From BOKV01 sp041987205 (lineage in GTDB: Bacteria > Pseudomonadota > Alphaproteobacteria > Rhizobiales > Rhizobiaceae), in NCBI GenBank assembly GCA_041987205.1, contig JBHIWX010000010.1:1-64000 (forward strand): a stretch of 64,000 nucleotides of DNA. Reading direction: 5' to 3'. Position numbers and translations under genes: made by a program. Below the pieces are notes generated by a model. That model made no database searches. It saw only the letters and a list, made by a program, of their open reading frames with translations, and was not told the DNA's origin. Of the stretch, positions 50,017 to 58,816 are shown one piece after another; position 1 is the stretch's first letter; each line of letters begins with the position of its first letter.

Positions 50017-51177
50017 ATGATTTTCGTGGCGCAGACCATGGCGGGAGGGGAAATCAGATGGCGCGACCGCAAGCGCTATCTCTGGCTGTTCTCCGTGCTG
50101 ATGCCGTTGCTGCCCTTCGCCGTGTCGATGATCATTCTTTCAACCGGGAATCCGTGGTGGGCCGCGCTTATCCTGCTGATCGATTTCGGTCTGATTCCGG
50201 TGCTCGATCTGGTTTTCGGCGAGGACCCGAACAACCCGCCCGAGGAAGTGGTCGAAACGCTCGCCGCCGACCAGTGGTATCGCGGACTGCTGTTCGCCTC
50301 GATTCTCGCCTATTATGCGAGTTTCTTCGCCGTCGCCTTCGTGATCGGCACGGTGGCGATGCCGATCGGCGCCTTCCTGCTGCTTGCCGTCGGTGCCGGC
50401 GTTGGCGCGGGCTCGGCGCTCACTGTCGGACATGAGCTCGGCCACAAGCCGCATCGGCTCGACCGGTTCGGCGCCAAGCTGGTCAACGCGCTGTCGGGTT
50501 ATGGCCATTTCTGCATCGAGCACAATCGCGGACACCACACCATGGTCGCCACGCCGGAGGATCCGGCCTCGGCAAGGCTGGGTGAGAGCATCTACGCCTT
50601 CGCGCTGCGCGAGATACCGGGCGCGGCGGCACGCGGCTGGCGCCATGAGCGCGAGCGGCTGGCAAGGAAAGGGTTGCCGTTCTGGCACTGGCGCAACGAT
50701 ATCCTGCAGGGCTATGCGATCACGCTCGCCATTGCCGTGGTACTGATCGCGACCTTCGGCTGGATCATGCTGCCCTTCCTGGCGATCCATCACGTCTTCG
50801 GCTGGCTGCAGCTCACCTTCGCCAACTATGTCGAGCACTACGGCCTTCTGCGGGACCGGAAGGCGAATGGCCGCTACGCGCCGTGCGAGCCACGCCATTC
50901 GTGGAACACCAACCACATCGTCTCGAATCTGCTGCTGTTCCATCTGCAGCGCCATTCCGACCACCACGCCAATCCGCTCCGGCCGTACCAGACATTGCGC
51001 AATTTCGAGGAATTGCCGCGCCTGCCGAGCGGCTATCCGGGCAGTTTCGCGCTGGCCGCGATCCCGCCGCTCTGGTTCCGCGTCATGGACAGGAAGGTGC
51101 TCGACTGGGCTGGCGGCGATGTCGCGCGCACCAACCATGTGGCGGGCTATCGCGCCGCGCCCTCCAGCACGACATAG
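50017..51177 (+). CDS. AlkB-like alkane 1-monooxygenase / membrane di-iron hydroxylase
   Basis: A 386-residue integral membrane hydroxylase with the AlkB histidine boxes HELGHKPHR, HNRGHHTMVATPEDPAS and LQRHSDHHANP, plus the AlkB stretch RYAPCEPRHSWNTNHIVSN and at least six membrane segments. It would hydroxylate a terminal methyl group with O2, normally supplied with electrons by rubredoxin. No rubredoxin or its reductase is encoded nearby, and the gene is paired with a desaturase, so a lipid substrate is an alternative to alkanes. A GGGGAGGGCGGC ribosome site supports the ATG at 50017. Its 3' end overlaps the convergent gene by 31 bases. Confidence 0.9.
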   Translation: MIFVAQTMAGGEIRWRDRKRYLWLFSVLMPLLPFAVSMIILSTGNPWWAALILLIDFGLIPVLDLVFGEDPNNPPEEVVETLAADQWYRGLLFASILAYYASFFAVAFVIGTVAMPIGAFLLLAVGAGVGAGSALTVGHELGHKPHRLDRFGAKLVNALSGYGHFCIEHNRGHHTMVATPEDPASARLGESIYAFALREIPGAAARGWRHERERLARKGLPFWHWRNDILQGYAITLAIAVVLIATFGWIMLPFLAIHHVFGWLQLTFANYVEHYGLLRDRKANGRYAPCEPRHSWNTNHIVSNLLLFHLQRHSDHHANPLRPYQTLRNFEELPRLPSGYPGSFALAAIPPLWFRVMDRKVLDWAGGDVARTNHVAGYRAAPSSTT

Positions 51178-53816
51178 GGCGTTCCGGTGACGTCTTCTGC
51201 CAGGCCGGGGAAGAACCGGGAAACGCCGCCATCGCGGATCTCGAAATAATACATCAGCGGGTAGGGCGCGCTCGTGTAGTCGGCCGGAATGCTTGCGCAA
51301 TACTGCCCGTCGTTACCGGCCATTTCCACGCGCTCCCAGGGCTGCGACTGGTCGACATGGCGATAGTGCAGGATGGCGCTGTCTTCCATTGAACCGGCGC
51401 AGGCAATCGCCAGGTCGACCGCCTCGCCATGCCTGAAGCCATCCGGCGGTGTGTGCCGGCAGTCGGCGATCTGCGTTTCCGACCATTCTTGGATGGTCTC
51501 GAGACTCACGTCGCGGTCTGAATCCGATTCCGGTCGTATATGCCCGGCGGTCGCTGCTTCCATGTCTGCTATGTCCTGGTCGATGGCCGGCAGGCGGTCA
51601 TCCCATCGCCCACGTAGCCATGAATGCGGGCCATAGGTGATGTCGGGCAGATAGACCTTGCTGCCGGCTTCGGCGGCCTCGGCCCATCCGTCGCGCGCCC
51701 TGCGGTAGTGGACAAGCGCCGCCTGTGCGGCATTGCTGTCGCCATTCAGCAGGAAGAACTCCCAGAACACCGCCGCGCGGATTTTCTCGGCGAAGAACCG
51801 TCCGATGCCGGACTGGATCGCAATGTCGGTTTCGACCAGAAATCGCTCGGCGTCATCACCTGCCGGGACCGCCTTTGCGTCTACCAGTGCTCTTGATGCG
51901 TCCAGCGCAAGCCTCTCCAGCCAGTTCGCCCAGGTCAGCGGCGCGATCCGGTCGGCATCCGTGCCCGCGTGAAGACATGCGGCGAAATCGGCCGGCGACA
52001 TCATGAACTGCGGGTCGCACGCGCCGACCGTGCCGAAGCGCGAATCTTTCGGCAATTCGTAGCCATAGGGCAGGGCGGGCGCCGTGTGCACCACCGACAT
52101 GTTCTCGTACAGTTCGGGCCAGTAGGAATTGTTCGAGGCTGTCGGCGTGTGCGCCAGCGTGATCAGCGGCAGGATGCGGCTGGCGCTCGACAGCGCCTTG
52201 CCGAGCGGCGCGCCGGCCGCCCCGTAACGCGATGTCAGAAAGCGGTCGAAGGCTTCTTCGTTCCTCGAGGGATCGTAGAGGGAACGTCCCCAGACACGAT
52301 AGGTATATTCGAATTTCTGCCAGTCGTGCCGATGGATGCGCCAGGGCTCGGCATAACCGGTGCGGCTGCCGGCAACGCCCGTGCCCATGCGCCCCTTGAA
52401 CGAAAGCGGCTCGCACAACTCGATGCCGTCGGCGCCGCAAAAGCTCGCCTCGCGGCCATAAGCGCCGGCGAGCACCGGATCGCCCCACAGCAGGATGCGG
52501 ACCGTGCCCGGCCAGATCCGGAACAGGATGCCGTAGGGCCGGTCCTCGCGCATCAGGTCGCCATAGCTGTAGCGCATGAACTTCCGCGAGCCTTCCGAGA
52601 ACTTCCATGTGCCGGCATATTTCTCGGCGTTGCGGCCGGCATAGAGTATCGTCTCGTCGTCGCGCGGCGGCAGTTCGAGCGCGCGCACCGACATCTGGTG
52701 CCAGGGCAGGCCGAGATGCTCGGAGGTATATTTCGGCGAGATGGTGACCGGCATGCCGGTCGCAATCGCGACCGCGATCATCTCGTCGTCGATGCCCTTG
52801 GCGTGCAAATCGAGGCGGATTGTGCGGCCGGCGCCCGTCACCGCCTCGAAATAGCTGCGCCAGAAAGCGTAGTCGCCCTCGGCGATGCCGCATTCGACAT
52901 GAACGCGCAGGGTGAGCCCGCTGATCTCCGGCACTTCGGCAAGCAGTATTGCCAGCGCGTCGCGGCAATAGGGCGCGATGGTGTCGGGTTCGAGTCCCGA
53001 GATCTGATGCTTCGCGGCCGGGCAATCGTCGAAATCGTAGCGCTGCGTCCAAAGGGCGAGCTGGAAATCGAGACCGCGCCGCGCCGCCTCGCGCCCGATG
53101 AAGCGCAGGCTTTCGAGGTTCCGCTGCCGTTCCGCCTCGCTCAGGTTCGAGATCGAGACGTCATGGCCGGGCAGCGAAACCAGGAAGGGGTAGGCGAAAT
53201 GGAAATAGACGTCCGACAGGAATTCGTTCCCGTAGGGGTAATTGTACTGCATGCCGAGCGTCAGCGTGAACCGGTTGAACCGGTGCGTCGCCAGCATCGT
53301 CAGATAGGCTTCCCAACCCTCGCGGTCGTGAAACCACGGCAGGTCCTCGACCTCGCTGACGAAGACCTTCGAAATGCTGCGCACCTTCGCCGACGGGCGC
53401 TCGATGAGCGGCGCGGCAAAGGCGAACGCATCCTCGATGTCCGCACCATGACGAACCCAGTCCGCCAGTTCGGTCAGCGCATAGACGAGGCCACGCGTGT
53501 CGGCGGCGAACACCACGAGACGGTTGCTGTCATCGTCAGTGGTTCGGAAGATCGCAAAGGATTCGGGCGTGTCGGGCAGGGCGATGCCGGCGCGTTCGGC
53601 CATGTGCGCGAAGGATGGGTCCGGTCCGATGGCAATCGGCATGTCGACCTCGGCGCCGTCGACCTGGCGGAGCGCGATGTCGCGCTCGCCGAGCGCGGCC
53701 CGCAATTCGCCGATGGCCCACTGTATGGGCGCGTCGCCGGCAAGGGCCGGTGCCGTTGAAAGCGTGAAGTTGATCGTCCCGCCCGGCCGAACCGGGAACG
53801 TGCCTTCAGTGTTCAT
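51147..53816 (-). CDS. Large glycoside-hydrolase-like protein of unknown specificity
   Basis: An 889-residue protein. The N-terminal part (residues about 10-120: VRPGGTINFTLSTAPALAG, then DTRGLVYALTELADWVRHG) resembles the small alpha/beta domain preceding the catalytic barrel in alpha-glucuronidases (GH67/GH115) and hexosaminidases. The middle (about 130-480) looks like a TIM barrel: ATHRFNRFTLTLGMQYNYPY, RVHVECGIAEGD, GPGTVRILLWGDPVLAGA-like stretches, with acidic residues that could be catalytic. No signal peptide is evident, so it may be cytosolic. I cannot fix the family or the substrate. The ATG at 53816 is preferred over a start ten codons upstream. Confidence 0.7.
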   Translation of the reverse strand: MNTEGTFPVRPGGTINFTLSTAPALAGDAPIQWAIGELRAALGERDIALRQVDGAEVDMPIAIGPDPSFAHMAERAGIALPDTPESFAIFRTTDDDSNRLVVFAADTRGLVYALTELADWVRHGADIEDAFAFAAPLIERPSAKVRSISKVFVSEVEDLPWFHDREGWEAYLTMLATHRFNRFTLTLGMQYNYPYGNEFLSDVYFHFAYPFLVSLPGHDVSISNLSEAERQRNLESLRFIGREAARRGLDFQLALWTQRYDFDDCPAAKHQISGLEPDTIAPYCRDALAILLAEVPEISGLTLRVHVECGIAEGDYAFWRSYFEAVTGAGRTIRLDLHAKGIDDEMIAVAIATGMPVTISPKYTSEHLGLPWHQMSVRALELPPRDDETILYAGRNAEKYAGTWKFSEGSRKFMRYSYGDLMREDRPYGILFRIWPGTVRILLWGDPVLAGAYGREASFCGADGIELCEPLSFKGRMGTGVAGSRTGYAEPWRIHRHDWQKFEYTYRVWGRSLYDPSRNEEAFDRFLTSRYGAAGAPLGKALSSASRILPLITLAHTPTASNNSYWPELYENMSVVHTAPALPYGYELPKDSRFGTVGACDPQFMMSPADFAACLHAGTDADRIAPLTWANWLERLALDASRALVDAKAVPAGDDAERFLVETDIAIQSGIGRFFAEKIRAAVFWEFFLLNGDSNAAQAALVHYRRARDGWAEAAEAGSKVYLPDITYGPHSWLRGRWDDRLPAIDQDIADMEAATAGHIRPESDSDRDVSLETIQEWSETQIADCRHTPPDGFRHGEAVDLAIACAGSMEDSAILHYRHVDQSQPWERVEMAGNDGQYCASIPADYTSAPYPLMYYFEIRDGGVSRFFPGLAEDVTGTPYVVLEGAAR

Positions 53817-53942
53817 GCATGCCGGCCGAGTCTGTGATTGCCCCACGCGTCCCTGATGACGCTCGCGGATGCTAGTGGGTTTCCGGATCGGCGGGAACCC
53901 TCATTTCCGCACGAAACGAAGCGTGAGTGCGAGTGGAAGGGC

Positions 53943-54539
53943 TTACTGCGCCGAAGCCTGCAAATGACGCGAACGCGCGACCAGCGTGGTGATGCGATCC
54001 TTCTCGTCCTCGTCGAACTGGATCTGCTCGCGCTCGTGCTCGTTCATCAGCTTGCGGAAGGCCAGCACCGCATTGCTCCGCAAGGTCTGGCAGTCTTCCT
54101 GTGGCGGCAGCGCCATGACCAGCTTTTCGGCCTTCAGCGCGTAGCTGTCGGCGATGGCAACATGGATGGATTCATGCAGCCGCGCATATTGCTCCAGATT
54201 GTTCCAGACCTTCGAAAGGTCGCACTTCATGCGCTCCGGATTGGCAAGCCTCGGCAGGGTGACATGCGCCTGCACGTCGACCCGCGCCGAGGCGACGACG
54301 CATTTGTCGCCGGCCGTCTTGAACTGGAAATCGGGCAGCATGCGCACATTGGTGGCCGCCAGCGCCCGGCCGACACGGTTCACCGTGGGCCCGTGCAGGG
54401 AGATCTGCTCGTCGAGCTCGTCGAACGTGCTGCCCGCGATGGAATAGTAGCCGACCGACAGCTGCGTGCGCTCGCCCACCGGTGTGCACGCCACCAGAAG
54501 GCTTGCCAACATGATCGGGATAGACAGGGAAAGCCGCAC
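53943..54539 (-). CDS. DUF922-like lipoprotein with HExxH-like motif
   Basis: A 198-residue predicted lipoprotein. The start is GTG at 54539 and the lipobox is LLVAC (MLASLLVACTPVG). The mature part has GYYSIAGSTFDELDEQISLHG, which matches DUF922 proteins, and HESIHVAIAD, an HExxH-like site that could bind zinc as in peptidases of that family. The C-terminal helix is charged. Proteolytic activity is inference. It is followed downstream by nothing on the same strand until 51147-53816. Confidence 0.72.
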   Translation of the reverse strand: MRLSLSIPIMLASLLVACTPVGERTQLSVGYYSIAGSTFDELDEQISLHGPTVNRVGRALAATNVRMLPDFQFKTAGDKCVVASARVDVQAHVTLPRLANPERMKCDLSKVWNNLEQYARLHESIHVAIADSYALKAEKLVMALPPQEDCQTLRSNAVLAFRKLMNEHEREQIQFDEDEKDRITTLVARSRHLQASAQ

Positions 54540-54707
54540 CTGACCGTCTCTTTCCGCCTTTGTGCGCGATGCGCATCCCCCTCGATCAAGAATAAGGGCG
54601 ACGGCAATGGCGTCAAGCGGATCGTGAACGGTGGAAATCCGTGGGTCGGCGCGAAAAAGGGGCCGGATTGCGGCAGCCGGCGCGGGGCCGGCCACTGCGG
54701 CTTCGGG

Positions 54708-55253
54708 TTATTTCACCGAGCTGGTGAACATGTTGTCGACGCCACCCTTGCGGTCGAGCAGCATGCCGATCACCGGAATGAGGCGCTGGTCGACGCGCAC
54801 CGAGACGGTGATGTTGAGCTTGTCGTCATCGGTGTGGCGAGCGACCATCACGCCGTTGAGGTCCTTGCGGCGGATGTTGACGATGAGCTTGGAGCGCGAA
54901 TAGCGGCCACCGACCACATCCATGCCTTCGCCGGCCTCGCCATCGAGAAACTTGCCGGTGTAGCGGCCGCCGGAGCGCTTGAAGCTGGCCGACATGGGCT
55001 GACGGAACATGCCGACCCGGCAGGTGCCGTCGATCTCCAGGCCCGAGCGCGGGCCGTCGGAAGCCCCGGTGAAGCGGCAGTTGAACTTCGTGCCCTTGTA
55101 CTTGCCGGCGACGATCTCGCCGCCACCCGACCATTCGCCGGAGACATTCTTGTAGAACGCGGCCTCGCTGGCCGAACCGGCCGAGGCGGCGGCGGGGAGA
55201 GCCATAAGCGCCACGAGCGAGGCGGCGAGACGGACGAATGAACCAATACGCAT
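54708..55253 (-). CDS. Exported protein of unknown function
   Basis: A 181-residue protein with a signal peptide (MRIGSFVRLAASLVALMALP, cleaved near AAASA). The mature part is beta-rich (SGEWSGGGEIVAGKYKGTK, YTGKFLDGEAGEGMDVVGG) and ends in DNMFTSSVK. Two cysteines (FNCRF, GTCRVG) could form a disulfide. The lipocalin-like small barrel impression is only by eye. The ATG at 55253 is the start nearest the signal peptide. The upstream frame is not needed. Confidence 0.78.
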   Translation of the reverse strand: MRIGSFVRLAASLVALMALPAAASAGSASEAAFYKNVSGEWSGGGEIVAGKYKGTKFNCRFTGASDGPRSGLEIDGTCRVGMFRQPMSASFKRSGGRYTGKFLDGEAGEGMDVVGGRYSRSKLIVNIRRKDLNGVMVARHTDDDKLNITVSVRVDQRLIPVIGMLLDRKGGVDNMFTSSVK

Positions 55254-55327
55254 GAGAAACTTCCCGACCCGAATACGATGCCAGCATAGTTGGCGAAATT
55301 GGTTAATCAATCATTCCGTGAGATCGA

Positions 55328-56494
55328 TCAACGTGCATTTCGTTTCGATGCCTTGTCGCCTGCGCCGCCATCTGTTGCGTTTTTGCCAGGCTGAGCGCCG
55401 GCAGGTGCGTTGAGACGTACCAGTTCCGACATGAAATCGGAAACGCCGGGACGTTTCTGCGAGATGAAGGGCATGGGCCGGCAGACATCCATGGCGGCGA
55501 TGCCGACACGCGCCGTCAGCAACCCGTTGACCACACCTTCGCCGAGCCGGGCCGAGAGACGCGCGGCAAGGCCATGGCCGACGATCTGCTGGATCAGGCT
55601 GTCGCCCAGCGCGATCGCGCCCGTCGTCGCCAGATGGGCCAGCACGTCGCGCGTCAGCCGCAGGAAGCCGATCGTGCCGGGCCGTCCGCCGTAAAGCTGG
55701 GACAGGCGCCGGATGAGCCGCATGTTCTCGATCAGCACGAAGCCGATATCGATCAGCGCGCGCGGGCTGACGGCGGTGACGATGGAGACACGCTTGGCCG
55801 CGTTCATCACCATGGTCGTCGCCTGCCGGTCGAGTGGCCGCATCAAATCGCGTTCGGCGAGCGCGATCAGATCGGCACCGTCGATGATCTCGCCGCGATG
55901 TTCAGCAAGGCTGGCGCGCCCTGCTGCGGTGTCGGCGCGCGAGGCATAAAGTGCGACCAGTTCGCTTGTCACGCTACGTGCGAGCTTTGCGTCGTCCTCG
56001 CCATGGGCCTGGGCCGACCGGTCACGCAGGCGGTGGATCGCACCCATCCGGACGATGGCGAAGATCTCGCGCGCCGTGATCGCGACCGCCGCGAGCACGA
56101 CGAGACCGGCAAGCCCCGCCGCGAACCAGCCGAGCCATTCATTGCGCTCGAACAGGTCGCGCACGAATGTGTCGACAGCCAATGCCACGGCGAGCGAAAC
56201 AAGGCCGCCCAGCGCCGTGAGCAGCAGGGCGAACCATGAAAAGCCGCGCTTCGGCGTGGGCGCGGGCGGCGGCGTCAGATCGTCGGGCGAACCTTCCGGC
56301 CAGTCATTGGCCGCGTCGTCGGGAATGTGCTCGATGACCATCTTGCCCGTCAGCGCACGCGGCTTGCGCGGCGTAGCCTCGTCGCGGGTGCCGGTCTCCG
56401 GGTCCGCCGATGGTCGCTCCGCAGCCTTGTCCTCGTGCTCGGCCTCGTCAAGGCGGATGGCGCGCGGTTTGCGATGGTGCGTGTCTTTCGTCAT
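55328..56494 (-). CDS. YcjF-type DUF697 membrane protein
   Basis: A 388-residue inner-membrane protein. The first 80 residues are charged and disordered, then two membrane helices (FSWFALLLTALGGLVSLAVAL and WFAAGLAGLVVLAAVAITA) and a conserved C-terminal DUF697/TIGR01620 domain (MVMNAAKRVSIVTAVSPRALID, IGFLRLTRDVLAHLATTGA). It is the usual partner of the YcjX GTPase, here encoded 16 bases upstream on the same strand. The pair is stress-associated in enterobacteria, part of the phage-shock neighbourhood, but no psp genes are seen here. Confidence 0.88.
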   Translation of the reverse strand: MTKDTHHRKPRAIRLDEAEHEDKAAERPSADPETGTRDEATPRKPRALTGKMVIEHIPDDAANDWPEGSPDDLTPPPAPTPKRGFSWFALLLTALGGLVSLAVALAVDTFVRDLFERNEWLGWFAAGLAGLVVLAAVAITAREIFAIVRMGAIHRLRDRSAQAHGEDDAKLARSVTSELVALYASRADTAAGRASLAEHRGEIIDGADLIALAERDLMRPLDRQATTMVMNAAKRVSIVTAVSPRALIDIGFVLIENMRLIRRLSQLYGGRPGTIGFLRLTRDVLAHLATTGAIALGDSLIQQIVGHGLAARLSARLGEGVVNGLLTARVGIAAMDVCRPMPFISQKRPGVSDFMSELVRLNAPAGAQPGKNATDGGAGDKASKRNAR

Positions 56495-56510
56495 GGCGAG
56501 CTCAGGGGCC

Positions 56511-58043
56511 TCAGGCGAGTTTGTCGGCGAGCAGGAAGGACAGGGCGCGGTCAAGCCGGATATGCGGCAGCGAGAGGCGCAGGCCGTCGGCGGTTTTTTC
56601 AAGGCCCGGCGGGCGGAAGCGCACGAAACGCAGGGGCGGCGGCGCGTCCTTGCCTGCCGCCAGCAGCCGGCCGGGATCGGCGGGCAGATCGCCCGGGAAG
56701 ATGGCCGTCTCCGCCTCGCCGTCGAACCGCTCGCCATCGATGGTCTCGCCGGCAAGCGGCGTGCCGACGATCACCGGCAGTTCCTCCTTGCCCTCGCGGG
56801 CCAGCGCCTCGCGCGTGGCGCGGATTGCCGCGATCGCCAGAACGTCGACTTCGGCGCCGGCGAATTTCGCCCGCTTGACGGCCCGCGCGACGAGCCGCTC
56901 CAGCAGCGCTTCCAGCCGGTCGTGATTCTCGTGGTGAAGATGATCCGCCTTGGTGGCCGCGAACAGGATACGGTCGATGCGCGGTCCGAACAGCGACGAC
57001 AGGATGCTGCCCTTGCCCGGACGGAAACAGGCCAGGATGTCGGCCAGTGCGATCTCCAGATCGGCGACGGCCTCCGGCCCGGCATTGATGGCGTTGAGCA
57101 CGTCGACCAGCACGATCTGCCGGTCCAGCCGCGCGAAATGCTCGCGGAAGAACGGCTTCACGACCACGGATTTGTAGGCCTCGTAGCGCGCGGCCATCAT
57201 GGCGTGCAGGCTGTCCTTCTCCGGTTTGGCATCCGGGTCGACGTCGAGCGGCGAGAAGGTCAGCGCCGGCGAGCCATCCAGATCGCCCGGCATCAGGAAC
57301 CGGCCGGGCGGCAGCGTCGACAGCGCGGTCTCGTCCTCCCGGCACTGCCGGAGATAGGACGTGAAGGCCTGCGCCAGCGTCAGTGCGTGCTGCTCGTCGG
57401 CCGGAGCGTTCGGATCGGTCTTCGCCAGAAGCGCGTGCCATGGCGCGGCGAGCTTGCCGCGCTTGCCCTCATGCGACAGCGAAAGCGCCTGCCGGCTCCA
57501 TTGCGCGAAGGAACGGCCGAGCAGCGGCAAATCGAGCAGCCATTCGCCCGGATAGTCGACGATGTCGATGTTGAGCTTGCCGGCACCCAGCATGCGGTTC
57601 CACGCGCTGGCCGATTCATACTCAACGGTCAGCCGCAGTTCCGAAATGGCACGGGTCGAATGCGGCCATTGCCGGTCCTCGACCAGCATGCGCACATGGT
57701 CCTCGTACTGGAAGCGCGGCACGTCGAAATTGGGCTGCGGTGTCAGATAGGCGCGCGCGATGCGGCCCGAGGCATGCGGCTCGAACAGCGGCAGTCTGCC
57801 GCCATGCAGGAGGTTGTGAACGAGCGCGGTGATGAAGATCGTCTTGCCCGACCGCGAAAGGCCGGTCACGCCGAGTCGCACGCTGGGCGAAACCAGATTG
57901 CCGGCCAGATCGGTCAGATTGTCGAACGCGATCAGGGCGTCGTCGGCGAACGACGTCACCTTGCCGGGCACGTCGGGAAGAAGCGATCCCTTGGTGCTGC
58001 TGTTATCGGTTGCGCGTTTTGCGGGCGGTTTCATCGCCTTCAT
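56511..58043 (-). CDS. YcjX-family GTPase-like protein
   Basis: A 510-residue P-loop protein. The Walker A loop is VTGLSRSGKTIFITALVHN (about residue 60), followed by LNIDIVDYPGEWLLDLPLLG, a G3-like DxPG, and a later AATKADHL that resembles the G4 specificity motif. This is the pattern of the YcjX/DUF463 family. The role is unknown beyond stress linkage. I use ATG 58043; the frame's own start is a TTG six codons upstream. Operon with the DUF697 gene, which ends the unit. Confidence 0.88.
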   Translation of the reverse strand: MKAMKPPAKRATDNSSTKGSLLPDVPGKVTSFADDALIAFDNLTDLAGNLVSPSVRLGVTGLSRSGKTIFITALVHNLLHGGRLPLFEPHASGRIARAYLTPQPNFDVPRFQYEDHVRMLVEDRQWPHSTRAISELRLTVEYESASAWNRMLGAGKLNIDIVDYPGEWLLDLPLLGRSFAQWSRQALSLSHEGKRGKLAAPWHALLAKTDPNAPADEQHALTLAQAFTSYLRQCREDETALSTLPPGRFLMPGDLDGSPALTFSPLDVDPDAKPEKDSLHAMMAARYEAYKSVVVKPFFREHFARLDRQIVLVDVLNAINAGPEAVADLEIALADILACFRPGKGSILSSLFGPRIDRILFAATKADHLHHENHDRLEALLERLVARAVKRAKFAGAEVDVLAIAAIRATREALAREGKEELPVIVGTPLAGETIDGERFDGEAETAIFPGDLPADPGRLLAAGKDAPPPLRFVRFRPPGLEKTADGLRLSLPHIRLDRALSFLLADKLA

Positions 58044-58090
58044 ATCGGCGTTCGGGGCCAAAAGCGCAATCGCGAAGGCCTGCTGGCGCT

Positions 58091-58600
58091 TCAGAGTTCA
58101 CGCGGGACGAGGAAATCGACCAGCCGGCCGCAGCCCTTGTCGACCTTCGACCAGTCGGCCGCGTCGAGATCGAAGACCGCGATCGCGCCAGTCGGGAATT
58201 TGACCGACATCAGGGCGATGGCCTCCTTCTCGCCGGAGCCGGCAAGCGTCGCCGCAAATCCCTCGCACATCGGGTTGTGGCCGATGATCATCACGGAATC
58301 ATTGCCCGCGTGGTGGCGGATGCAGTCGAGATAGGCGTTCACGCCACCCGAATAGAGATTGTCGACGTAGTCGACATTGGGCGGGGTTGCGAAGGCCGAC
58401 ATGATGCCATGCAAGGTCAGCCGTGTGCGCAGCGACGGCGAGCAATAGACATGGTCGGGCAGGTAGTTCTTGTCGCGCATGGCGGCGGCGATCCGGGGCA
58501 GGTCTTCATTGCCGCGTTCGTTGAGGCCGCGCTCGAAATCCGGCTGGCCCGGCTCCGCCCAGGAGGACTTGGCGTGACGCAGGAGATAAAACCGCAACAT
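58091..58600 (-). CDS. SixA-like histidine phosphatase
   Basis: A 169-residue phosphatase of the histidine phosphatase superfamily. The catalytic LLRHAKSSW motif is at the N-terminus, and the second catalytic His is in VMIIGHNPMCEGFA. SixA in E. coli removes phosphate from histidine-containing phosphotransfer domains. A role on ChpT or the PTS-Ntr system is possible but not shown. A GGGGGAGA ribosome site precedes the ATG at 58600. It may be co-transcribed with the ycjX-like gene 47 bases downstream. Confidence 0.9.
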   Translation of the reverse strand: MLRFYLLRHAKSSWAEPGQPDFERGLNERGNEDLPRIAAAMRDKNYLPDHVYCSPSLRTRLTLHGIMSAFATPPNVDYVDNLYSGGVNAYLDCIRHHAGNDSVMIIGHNPMCEGFAATLAGSGEKEAIALMSVKFPTGAIAVFDLDAADWSKVDKGCGRLVDFLVPREL

Positions 58601-58816
58601 TCTCCCCCTCCATGGCGTGCGAGATCGCAGTCGAATACGGGAATGCAGACCGCTTAACGACTATCCGCAAACGCATGCGATCACAACCGCGAACGTGCCG
58701 CTGGGGAAAGGGGGCCGCAGGCGGCTTAACGCCCCACGAGACAGGCGACCGCCACCGGTTTCAATGCTATGAGGTCGCCGCCCGAACATGAGAAAGCCTT
58801 TGAAGAGGCAAATGAG

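Noticed and set aside
51969..53759. 596-aa open frame opposite the glycoside-hydrolase-like gene
   Set aside because: Product is Arg/Ala/Gly-rich with no domains, while the opposite strand has a coherent protein.
56055..58334. 759-aa open frame opposite the ycjF/ycjX pair
   Set aside because: Shadow frame spanning two well-supported genes on the other strand; composition is typical of antisense frames.
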